Shown: in pieces, positions 15,168-22,326 of the stretch
Layout of the letters: each line of letters begins with the position of its first letter
How positions within the stretch are numbered: position 1 is the stretch's first letter
Assembly (NCBI RefSeq): GCF_009916105.1
Contig: NZ_JAAAXQ010000026.1
Span: forward strand, 1 to 38,036
Length of the DNA stretch: 38,036 nucleotides
From: Streptomyces sp. GC420
Lineage (GTDB): Bacteria; Actinomycetota; Actinomycetes; Streptomycetales; Streptomycetaceae
Reading direction: 5' to 3'
Made by a program: the position numbers and the translations under genes
Notes under the pieces: model-generated
The model's input: the letters and a program-made list of their open reading frames with translations, nothing else
Database searches by the model: none
What the model was told of the DNA's origin: nothing

Positions 15168-16397
15168 GTGATCACGACGAGCAGGGAGAGCGAAGCCGGG
15201 ACGGCGTTGCTGCTGGCGGCGGCACCGGCCGGGAAGGGCCGGCTGATCGACGCGGCCAGTGCGTTGCCGGGACTGGCGGCCGTGGATCCGGGGGTGCTGA
15301 CGGGAACGCGTACGGGCACCGTGGTGGAGCTTGCGGATCCGCTGGATCCGCAGACGGTGCTGACCCGGCTGCGGGCGGTGGCCGCCGGGCCGGGCCCGCT
15401 GTCGCTGTATCTCGCTGGTCAGCTCCATCTCGACGGAAGGCAGCAGCTGCCGCATCTGGCGCTGGCGCGTACGACGGCGTCGACGGTGCGGTACACGGGG
15501 CTGCCGTGGCACTGGCTGGCCGGGGAACTCGCCGCCCGCCGGCCGGGCACCACCACGGTGATCGTCGACCTGGTCGCCGAGGCCGCGGCCTGGCAGCACC
15601 TGGCGGGACACGGCCCGGGGCTGCCGCACGGCGTCCGGGTCTTCGGACGCATCGCCCCGCCGCCGCCGCGCCGCCAAGTGGCCGAACCGTCCTACCTCAA
15701 GGCGTGCGCGGCCGTCTGGCGCACGGGCGCCCGCCCCGCGCTCACCCGGCTGCACGAGCTGGCCGCCGCCCGGGCCGGGACCGGCGGCGCGATGCTGCTG
15801 TGCGCCGAAACCGCCACGGTCACCGCGGCACGCGCGGGCGACAGCCTCCGGCCGGAGCCCGCGTCCGCGTCCGGGCATGCGCCCCCATCCGCCCCCGTGC
15901 CCGCGCCTGTTCCGCGGCAACAGGGCCGGCCGCACGTCACCGCGCACGATCCCGCGCCGGACGCGTCCGACCCACATCCCGCGATCCTCGCCGCCGCCCG
16001 TGCCGGGCGCCACAGAGAGGCCGCCGCGGCCGCCGCGGCGTGGGAGCAGGAGGTCTGGCGCACCCACGGGCCGGGATCCGGACAGGCCCTGCACTGGCTG
16101 GAGGTTCGTGCGGACCTGGCACGGCTCGCCGGTGATCCAGGCCGCAGCTGCGAACTGTGGATGGCGGCCGCCGGCACCCGTCTGCGGCGGCAGCAGGCCC
16201 CCGACCACCCGGACGTAGAGGCCGCGGTGGACCGCGCCCACCACCAGTGGGAGCAACTGCGCGACACCGAACGCGCCCGCACGCTGGCCCCCGACCTGGT
16301 GACCCTGCGCCGCCGTGTGCCGGGCCGCCAGCGAGGGGCCCTGCTCCTGCTGCAACGGCGCCTCGAGCAGCTCCACGCCGAGGCCGGCCGTCGTTAG
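15168..16397 (+). CDS. Two-domain protein of unknown function: degenerate caspase-like N-terminus, helical repeat C-terminus
   Basis: 409 residues, soluble. The N-terminal 175 residues alternate beta and alpha segments like a caspase-family (metacaspase-like) domain: ALLLAAAPAG as first strand, GPLSLYLAGQLHLDG where active enzymes carry the SGHG His motif, and TTVIVDLVAEAAAW where they carry DCCxSG. Both catalytic positions are lost (Gln and Val/Ala). A Pro/Ala-rich linker (about 235-275) leads to a helical C-terminal domain (about 280-409, AAARAGRHREAAAAAAAWEQ, HWLEVRADLARLAGDPG) that looks TPR-like. I have seen close relatives only as Streptomyces hypotheticals. The GTG start at 15168 is 9 bp after the IS right end, so AAGG of its ribosome binding site spans the element's last bases. 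The caspase reading is inference. Confidence 0.8.
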   Translation: MITTSRESEAGTALLLAAAPAGKGRLIDAASALPGLAAVDPGVLTGTRTGTVVELADPLDPQTVLTRLRAVAAGPGPLSLYLAGQLHLDGRQQLPHLALARTTASTVRYTGLPWHWLAGELAARRPGTTTVIVDLVAEAAAWQHLAGHGPGLPHGVRVFGRIAPPPPRRQVAEPSYLKACAAVWRTGARPALTRLHELAAARAGTGGAMLLCAETATVTAARAGDSLRPEPASASGHAPPSAPVPAPVPRQQGRPHVTAHDPAPDASDPHPAILAAARAGRHREAAAAAAAWEQEVWRTHGPGSGQALHWLEVRADLARLAGDPGRSCELWMAAAGTRLRRQQAPDHPDVEAAVDRAHHQWEQLRDTERARTLAPDLVTLRRRVPGRQRGALLLLQRRLEQLHAEAGRR

Positions 16398-16808
16398 CTG
16401 CCGGACTCCGTTGTCCCTACGGCGCCCCGCCGCCCTCCCGTCCTCGTCCCCGGACTGCCCCTGGTCCCCAGGGCTGCCCCTCGACTCGCGAACGGACCCT
16501 CCGTGGAAGCACGCTGCCCTGCACGGCAGTTGGCCGATCACCATGGGGGAGGCGGACCCGGCGGCGGCAGGGGGCGGAGTCCTGGCCCACCTGACGGTCG
16601 AGCCGGCCGCCCGGCCGGGTGATTCCGTGTAGGACGTCGCCGCACTTCCCGAGATCTCGAAGGCGCACACCATCGCCGACAGTGCCTCGGCGCCGCTGAA
16701 CTCGGCCGCTCCCCCCGCAGAAGGAAGGCCGCCGCCTCCCCGGGCGGAATGCGGCACGGCTCGCGCGGTGCCACGCCCGGGAATGCGGCGGCCGATGTGG
16801 CCGATGTA
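16398..16808. other. Gene-free stretch between convergent genes
   Basis: 411 bp between the pseudo-caspase stop and the stop of the small secreted protein gene. Codon bias is not convincing in any frame, and no family was recognised. No clear terminator stem was found. Confidence 0.45.
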
Positions 16809-17096
16809 TCAGAACCAGCCGAGGTCGATCTCCGGAGCGAAGTTGTGCGCGCTGTTGCCCCAGCCGGACTGGCAGATCACATTGCCATCGGCCTCATTGA
16901 CGGGGCCCACGACAATGCCGCCCAGAACGAAGATGCGGGATTCCTGAGCGGTGTTTCCGCAGACGCTGCTCTGGACTTCGTGGCTGGTGGCGTGGTGGAC
17001 CTCCTCCGTGCCGCCGGCGCTCGCGGCCGTGGCGGAGGTGGCCAGCATCGCGGCGGCACCGACGGCGACGACCGACATCTTTACGAGTGTGCGCAT
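16809..17096 (-). CDS. Small secreted protein with two cysteines
   Basis: 95 residues. A signal peptide (MRTLVKMSVVAVGAAAMLAT, with cleavage likely after ATAASA) is followed by a mature part of about 68 residues with two Cys (SSVCGNTAQ and GNVICQSGWGN) that could form one disulfide, Gly/Val-rich segments (FVLGGIVVGPVNEADGN) and a C-terminal aromatic end (DLGWF). GGAG lies eight bases before the ATG. Two Cys and the C-G-N triplet recall chaplins, but the hydrophobic chaplin core is absent, so I do not assign it to them. Function unknown; extracellular location is well supported. Confidence 0.8.
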   Translation of the reverse strand: MRTLVKMSVVAVGAAAMLATSATAASAGGTEEVHHATSHEVQSSVCGNTAQESRIFVLGGIVVGPVNEADGNVICQSGWGNSAHNFAPEIDLGWF

Positions 17097-17583
17097 CTGT
17101 ATTTCTCCAGACGAGTTTTCCGGATGGGTCGTCTTGTGATAGCGCTGACGTGCGTAGTGAAGCGATCATGAAACGCGCGTCACGGGCGGATTTCACCTCG
17201 GCGGCTCAACAATCCGCCGCAAACACCGCCGGCCTCAGTGGGCGTGGCCGTCGTCGGTGTGCCCTGACTCCGCACCGTCCGGTCGGGTTCCCGGCGGCCG
17301 GGCGCTCCGGCGGGAGGCCGGGCCGCCCGGTCCGGCCCGCCCCGGTGCCCGCCGGAGCGCCCGCCCACTCGCCGGACGGCCATCCGGCGTCTCTTCCGCG
17401 GCGGGCCCGCGCGGCGCTGACCTGTGTAAACGATCAACGGGATGGCGCCCCCTTCGCCTGCCTGGGCGCATGCGCCGCCACGAGTCGTGTTGCGGCCCCG
17501 GCGGTCTGTCGGTTGCCTCGTGAACAGAGCACAGCAGAGGTACCGCGCAGTCCGGCCGGACACTGCTCCATGGGAGGATTTTC
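17097..17583. other. Divergent intergenic region with a large hairpin
   Basis: 487 bp between the divergent small secreted protein and the membrane-anchored protein genes. It contains the long inverted repeat 17299-17363. No promoter could be assigned with confidence in either direction. Confidence 0.5.
17299..17363. repeat. 16-bp perfect inverted repeat with nested inner stem
   Basis: CGGGCGCTCCGGCGGG (17299-17314) pairs perfectly with CCCGCCGGAGCGCCCG (17348-17363). The 33-base loop contains a second stem, CGGGCC (17319-17324) with GGCCCG (17334-17339). It is far upstream of both flanking starts, so it is not an obvious terminator of either annotated gene. Confidence 0.75.
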
Positions 17584-18072
17584 GTGCGTATGAGAAGCGC
17601 TGCCGCCGCTACCGGCATGGCCCTTGGTGTCGTCGGCCTGTCGGCCGCCGCGGCAACCGCCGCCGGTGACCCGGAGGTCCGCATCGGCACCAGGCACGCT
17701 GCCCCGGGCTCGACGGTCACCGTCAGCACCACGGCTTGCGGCTCGGAGACCTACGGCAAGGGCCAGTCCGAGGTGGCGGGCATGTTCCACCTCTTCCCCG
17801 GGGAGGGCGAGGGCGTCCTCACCGGCACCTTCCGCGTACCGGAGGGCACCCGGCCGGGCAGTGACACGGTCATCCTGAAGTGCCCGCCCCGCGTCAAGGT
17901 CACAGGGTCCTACGACATCGTCCTGCGCAACCCGAGCGGGGCGGTCGAGGCGGGCTTCGGCTCCGCGAGCGACAGGAGCACCCAGCTGGTCGTGGGCAGC
18001 GTCCTGCTGGGCGGGGCCGCCGCCGGGGTCGCCGTCCGCGTGCGGCGCCGCATCGTCGCCACACCGGGCTGA
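17584..18072 (+). CDS. Secreted protein with C-terminal membrane anchor, upstream of a class F sortase
   Basis: 162 residues. Signal peptide (about 1-27, AAAATAAG end), an immunoglobulin-like beta domain (about 28-118, GDPEVRIGTRHAAPGSTVTV, with two Cys in TTACGSE and ILKCPPR), then a hydrophobic span (LVVGSVLLGGAAAGVAV) and a basic tail (RVRRR). This layout is that of a surface protein held by its C-terminus. No LPxTG- or LAxTG-like sorting motif is visible before the span (SASDRSTQ), so it may simply be membrane anchored. The GTG at 17584 has GGAGG seven bases upstream; an ATG two codons on is the alternative. It precedes the sortase gene by 196 bp on the same strand. Confidence 0.82.
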   Translation: MRMRSAAAATGMALGVVGLSAAAATAAGDPEVRIGTRHAAPGSTVTVSTTACGSETYGKGQSEVAGMFHLFPGEGEGVLTGTFRVPEGTRPGSDTVILKCPPRVKVTGSYDIVLRNPSGAVEAGFGSASDRSTQLVVGSVLLGGAAAGVAVRVRRRIVATPG

Positions 18073-18191
18073 TGCGCCGCCCAGGCATCGGGCAACCGGC
18101 CCTGACAGCGCATCGGCCCCGCCGCTGACCTGTCGGCGCTTCCCTGACACGGCGTCGGACAGAACCGGGCCATCACGTCCCGGACCCGAAC

Positions 18192-18219
18192 CCGGGACCG
18201 GTCCCCGGACCGGTCCCGG
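18192..18219. repeat. Tandem palindromes GGACCGGTCC x2 forming a 13-bp inverted repeat
   Basis: CCGGGACCGGTCC (18192-18204), CC, GGACCGGTCCCGG (18207-18219). Each arm is itself built on the palindrome GGACCGGTCC. It lies between the membrane-anchored protein gene and the sortase gene and could be a terminator, an attenuator or a double operator. Confidence 0.75.
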
Positions 18220-18268
18220 AGACCCCACGCACACGCTGACCAGCCCACGAATCGAGGGCTCCGCCACC

Positions 18269-18967
18269 ATGGAAACCGGGCGCGGGGCGGCCTCCTCGCC
18301 TCTCTCGTTCACCCCTTCCGGCCGGCTCCTCGCCTGGGCACTGATCCTGGGCACCGTCCTCGTGGCCAATGGCGCACGCGACGAGGAGCCGCCGCGCCCC
18401 TCTGCCAGGCAGGGCTTCTCCGCCCCCGAAAGGCCGGCTCCCGCGGCCACCGCCACCTCCGCGACGCCCTCCCCGGCCCCGTCAGTGCGACCGCTGCCCC
18501 CGTCGCCGCCGGTCCGCATCCGTGTCCCCGCCGTCGGAGTGAGCGCGCGCGTGGCGGGACTTGCCCTCGACGAGACGGGAGCGCTCGAGGCTCCGCCGGC
18601 CGATCCGCCCGGCGTCGTCGGCTGGTACGCGGGCGGGACGACGCCCGGCTCTGCCGGCACCGCGGTCACCGCCGGCCATGTCGACACCACCGCAGGACCC
18701 GGCGTCTTCTACTCGCTCGGGGCGCTGGACAAGGGCGACGCCGTCGAGGTCCAGCGCGAGGACGGTCGTACGGCCGTCTTCACGGTGGACGCCGTGGAGC
18801 TCTACGCCAAACGGCACTTCCCCGACGAGAAGGTCTACGGCAGCTCCGGAAGGCCGGAACTGCGGCTGATCACCTGCGGCGGCGACTACTCGGAACACAC
18901 CGGATACCAGGGCAACGTCGTGGTCTACGCGAGTTTGACCGAGGTGAGGCGCGGCCCGGACATCTGA
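18269..18967 (+). CDS. Class F sortase
   Basis: 232 residues. An N-terminal membrane span (about 20-36, LLAWALILGTVLVANG) and a Pro/Ala/Ser-rich linker lead to the sortase beta barrel (about 82-228): VRIRVPAVGVSARV as first strand, AGHVDT with the catalytic His, and RPELRLITCGG with the catalytic Cys and the conserved Arg just before it. Sortases cleave sorting signals of exported proteins at the membrane and attach them to the cell wall or other nucleophiles. The likely partner is the anchored protein just upstream. ATG start; GAGGG lies about 12 bases upstream. Confidence 0.9.
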   Translation: METGRGAASSPLSFTPSGRLLAWALILGTVLVANGARDEEPPRPSARQGFSAPERPAPAATATSATPSPAPSVRPLPPSPPVRIRVPAVGVSARVAGLALDETGALEAPPADPPGVVGWYAGGTTPGSAGTAVTAGHVDTTAGPGVFYSLGALDKGDAVEVQREDGRTAVFTVDAVELYAKRHFPDEKVYGSSGRPELRLITCGGDYSEHTGYQGNVVVYASLTEVRRGPDI

Positions 18968-19181
18968 TGCCGCTTCACCACCAGGCGGATCGCCGCCGGC
19001 GACCGGGGGAGTGACACGCGGCGGGCGGCCGGGCGGGGCGAACCGAAGCCGTCCCGCCCTGGGACAGCGGTCGTCCCGCCCGGGGACTTCCGGCGCCGGC
19101 CGGCGCAGCCCCCCAGCCGACCGGCCCGCCGAGGGGCGGCAGTGCGGCCGAGTGCCGTCCGGGTCGCCCCGCTCGCCCCGC

Positions 19182-20342
19182 TCACCCCGGCGCGGACCCG
19201 AGCAGTTCCCCGACGAGGGCCCCCACCTGGTCCGTCTCGATCAGGAACCCGTCGTGCCCATGATGGGAGCGTATGACACGCAGCCGGTCGGCACCGGGTA
19301 TGCCGTCCGCCAGCTCCGCCTGCTGGGCCGGCGGGTACAGCCGGTCGGAATCCACCCCGGCCACCAGCGTGCGTGCCGTCACCCGGCGCAGTGCGGCCCG
19401 GACGCCCGCCCTGCCGCGGCCGATGTCGTGACGGTTCATCGCCTCGTTCAGCACGACGTACGAACCCGCGTCGAACCGGCGTACCAGCTTGTCCGCGTGG
19501 TGGTCCAGGTACGACTCCACCTCGTACCGGCCACCGCGCCACGGATCCTCGGCACCCTGCGGCGCGCGGCCGAACCGGGCCTGGAGTTCGTCCTCGCTGC
19601 GGTACGTCACATGGGCCAGCCTCCGGGCCAGACCCAGCCCGGCGTGCGGACCACGCCCGGGCCCGGCGTCGTGGTAGTCGCCGCCCCGCCAGTGCGGATC
19701 GGAGCGGATGGCACGCAACTGCACACCGGTCCACGCGATCTGCTCGGCGCTCGCCGCCGCCGCGCAGGCGAGCAGTAGCAGCGAGCCCACCCGCTCCGGG
19801 TGTCCGACGGCCCACTCCAGCGCCCGCATTCCGCCCATCGACCCGCCCACCACGAGCGCCCAGCGCTCGATCCCGAGCGCGTCGGCCAGTCCCGTCTCGG
19901 CCAGCACCTGGTCGCGCTGCGTCAGGGCGGGGAATGACCCGCCCCAGGAGCGGCCGTCGGGTCGCGGCGAGGACGGCCCCGTACTGCCCTGGCAGCCGCC
20001 CAGCACATTCGGCGCCACGACGAACCAGCGGTCCGTGTCCAGGGCGCGGCCGGGACCGATCAGCGCGTCCCACCAGCCCGCCGTGGGGTGGCCCGCACCG
20101 GCGGGTCCCGCGGCGTGACTGTCGCCGGTCAGCGCGTGCAGCACGAGCACCGCGTTGGAGCGGTCGTCCGAGAGCCGCCCCCAGGTCTCGAACGCCAGGC
20201 GCGGGTCCGGCAGTCGGCCGCCCGCCTCCAGCGGCAGCGGCTGCCGGGGCTCGTACCACTGACGGTGCCCGGGCGGGTCCCCCTCACGCCAGGCCCCCGA
20301 GGCCGGCGGGAGGGGGACCCGGGTGACCGCTGCCGTGCTCAG
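19182..20342 (-). CDS. metX: Homoserine O-acetyltransferase, with CTG start
   Basis: 386 residues from the proposed start. The alpha/beta hydrolase fold holds VLHALTGDSHA, NVLGGCQGSTGPSS, the nucleophile elbow GGSMGGMRALEW (Ser168), AGVDSDRLYPP (Asp333) and HHGHDGFLIE (His363). The enzyme makes O-acetyl-L-homoserine from acetyl-CoA and homoserine for methionine synthesis. No ATG, GTG or TTG occurs in frame between the end of metY and the conserved core. The best start is CTG (20342-20340), which overlaps the metY TGA as CTGA, exactly where relatives have ATGA/GTGA-type overlaps, with GAAGG about eight bases upstream. The product then begins [18 protein letters not shown] (Met if initiated). 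It is coupled to metY. Confidence 0.92.
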   Translation of the reverse strand: MSTAAVTRVPLPPASGAWREGDPPGHRQWYEPRQPLPLEAGGRLPDPRLAFETWGRLSDDRSNAVLVLHALTGDSHAAGPAGAGHPTAGWWDALIGPGRALDTDRWFVVAPNVLGGCQGSTGPSSPRPDGRSWGGSFPALTQRDQVLAETGLADALGIERWALVVGGSMGGMRALEWAVGHPERVGSLLLLACAAAASAEQIAWTGVQLRAIRSDPHWRGGDYHDAGPGRGPHAGLGLARRLAHVTYRSEDELQARFGRAPQGAEDPWRGGRYEVESYLDHHADKLVRRFDAGSYVVLNEAMNRHDIGRGRAGVRAALRRVTARTLVAGVDSDRLYPPAQQAELADGIPGADRLRVIRSHHGHDGFLIETDQVGALVGELLGSAPG

Positions 20343-21700
20343 GACGCCGCCTTCGCCGCGCGGAACCCGGCCTCCAGGTCCGCCTTGAGGTCGGCGAGGT
20401 TCTCGATGCCGACCGAGAGCCGCACCAGACCGGGGGAGGCGCCGGTGGCGGCGAGCTGCTCCTCGTCCAGCTGGCTGTGGGTGGTGGAGGCGGGGTGGAT
20501 GATCAGGCTGCGGACATCCCCGATGTTGGCCAGGTGGCTGAACAGGCTCACTCCGTCCACGAAGCGCCTGCCCGCCTCGACGCCGTCCCGCAGTTCGAAG
20601 GACAGCACCGCGCCGGCGCCCCGCGGCAGATAGCGCTGCGCCGCCTGATGCCACCTGTTGGACGGCAGCCCGGGGTAGTGGACGGCGGCGACCTCGTCGC
20701 GCTGCTCCAGCCACTCGGCCAGCGCCTGGGCGTTGGCCGAGTGCCGCTCGATGCGCAGGCTGAGCGTCTCCACGCCCTGGAGCAGCAGGAAGGCGGAGTG
20801 CGGTGCGACGGCGGGACCGAGGTCCCGCAGCAGTTGCACGCGGAGCTTGACGGCGTACGCGCCCGGGCCGAGGGCCGGCCAGTAGCGCAGCCCGTGGTAG
20901 CCGGGGTCGGGCTCGTTGAAGTCGGGGAAGCGCTCGGCGCTCGCGCCGAAGTCGAAGGTGCCCGCGTCGACCACGACACCGCCGATGGTGGTGCCGTGCC
21001 CGCCGAGGAACTTCGTCGCCGAGTGCACGACGACGTCAGCGCCGTGCTCGATCGGCCGCAGCAGGTACGGGGTCGGCACCGTGTTGTCGACGATCAGGGG
21101 CACGCCCGCCTCGTGCGCGGCGTCCGCCACGGCGCGCACGTCGAGGACGTTGCCGCGCGGATTGCCCAGCGTCTCGGCGAACAGGGCCTTGGTGTTCGGC
21201 CGGACCGCAGCCCGCCAGGCGTCGATGTCGTCCGGGTCGGTGACGAAGGACACCTCGATGCCGAACTTCGGCAGGGTGTGGCGGAACAGGTTGTAGGTGC
21301 CGCCGTACAGCGAGGCGCTGGAGACGATGTGGTCCCCGGCGCTCGCCACGTTCAGGACGGCCAGTGTCTCGGCGGCCTGGCCCGAGGCGAGGGCCACCGC
21401 CGCGACGCCGCCCTCCAGCGCGGCGACGCGCTGCTCGAACACGTCCTGCGTGGGGTTGTGGATGCGGGTGTAGATGTTGCCCGGTTCGGCGAGGGAGAAC
21501 AGATCGGCCGCGTGCTGGGTGTCGCGGAACACGAACGAGCTGGTCTGGTAGATCGGCACCGCCCGGGACCCGGTCGTCGGGTCGGGCACGGCCCCGGCGT
21601 GGATCTGCTTGGTCTCGAACGACCAGGCCGGGGTCCCGGGTCTGCCGGCCGCCTCCTCGGCGGTGTGACCGGCGGTGACGGAATCGATGGGCTGGCTCAT
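20339..21700 (-). CDS. metY: O-acetylhomoserine aminocarboxypropyltransferase (sulfhydrylase)
   Basis: 453 residues. A Cys/Met metabolism PLP enzyme: [18 protein letters not shown] at the start, [39 protein letters not shown], and the PLP-binding Lys in [14 protein letters not shown]. It makes homocysteine from O-acetylhomoserine and sulfide, the step after MetX. Length is normal for MetY (about 430-450). The ATG at 21700 has GAGGGAG close upstream; a longer frame exists upstream but reads a degenerate Pro/Cys/His leader. It is the first gene of the metY-metX pair. I saw no SAM riboswitch in the leader. Confidence 0.95.
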   Translation of the reverse strand: MSQPIDSVTAGHTAEEAAGRPGTPAWSFETKQIHAGAVPDPTTGSRAVPIYQTSSFVFRDTQHAADLFSLAEPGNIYTRIHNPTQDVFEQRVAALEGGVAAVALASGQAAETLAVLNVASAGDHIVSSASLYGGTYNLFRHTLPKFGIEVSFVTDPDDIDAWRAAVRPNTKALFAETLGNPRGNVLDVRAVADAAHEAGVPLIVDNTVPTPYLLRPIEHGADVVVHSATKFLGGHGTTIGGVVVDAGTFDFGASAERFPDFNEPDPGYHGLRYWPALGPGAYAVKLRVQLLRDLGPAVAPHSAFLLLQGVETLSLRIERHSANAQALAEWLEQRDEVAAVHYPGLPSNRWHQAAQRYLPRGAGAVLSFELRDGVEAGRRFVDGVSLFSHLANIGDVRSLIIHPASTTHSQLDEEQLAATGASPGLVRLSVGIENLADLKADLEAGFRAAKAAS

Positions 21701-22326
21701 GGTTCTCCCTCGGTACGGGGTGGTGCGTGCGCACGCTTCGGGTGGCGCACGGGTGTGCGGGAAGCCGGCCGGGCACAGGTGCATGCGGTCATGCGGGCAC
21801 AGGGCATGTAGGTATGCCGGCACGCGGGTGCGCGGGCATACGGACACGAGGCTGCGCGGGCATGGGGACATGCGGACAGGCCTGGGGCCGGGGTGAGCGG
21901 GAGCCGTGCCCGGGGCAGCGGGCGTAAGGTGCCGGCGAACCCGGGGACGGCCGCGGCAGGGCCGCGAAAGGAGTGATCAGCTACCGGAAACGGCGGCAGG
22001 ACACCGGGAACGCGGTGTCAGCGCTGGGTGCGACAACCCATGCTGGTGACACGCACGTAGTCCACGTGGCGACGGGTCACAAGCGGAATCATGCGCAAAG
22101 GAAACCACAAAGGGGTGCTTCCCACCAAGTTCCCGCCCGATCCGGTTCGCTTCCGGGTGAGACCGCTGCCCGGCCGCCCCGCCGGACCGGTGTGCCTCAC
22201 CGACCCGGCCCCGGATATCTGACATACCCTCACACCACACCCGTACACATCGGTGAGGACCTGGGAACCGATGCCTTACGGCCGGGAAACCGTAGCCGGA
22301 GCCGGGCGCCCCTACCGTCACGGTGC
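21701..22326. other. Divergent region between metY and the NIT kinase
   Basis: 626 bp. The metY-proximal part (about 21740-21890) is a degenerate array rich in GCGGGCAT/GGACAC blocks with no recognised function. A possible short gene lies at 22091-22222. The part from 22223 to 22326 is plain leader with no obvious promoter. Confidence 0.5.
22091..22222 (+). CDS. Possible 43-residue small protein
   Basis: Reads MRKGNHKGVLPTKFPPDPV, then a basic Pro/Arg-rich end finishing LTDPAPDI. Third codon positions are about 79% G/C, compatible with coding, and the first codons are unusually A-rich for this window. The ribosome binding site (AGCGGA) is weak. No family recognised; it could be a chance frame. 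Confidence 0.3.
   Translation: MRKGNHKGVLPTKFPPDPVRFRVRPLPGRPAGPVCLTDPAPDI

Noticed and set aside
16809..17096. Chaplin gene
   Set aside because: Two Cys and a CGN triplet are present, but the typical chaplin hydrophobic core is missing.
19031..19059. GGGCGGG/CCCGCCC stem between the sortase and metX as a terminator
   Set aside because: Only 7 bp with a 15-base loop in very GC-rich DNA; too weak to call.
21701..21972. SAM riboswitch in the metY leader
   Set aside because: The conserved SAM-I core elements are absent; only degenerate GCGGGCAT-type blocks were seen.
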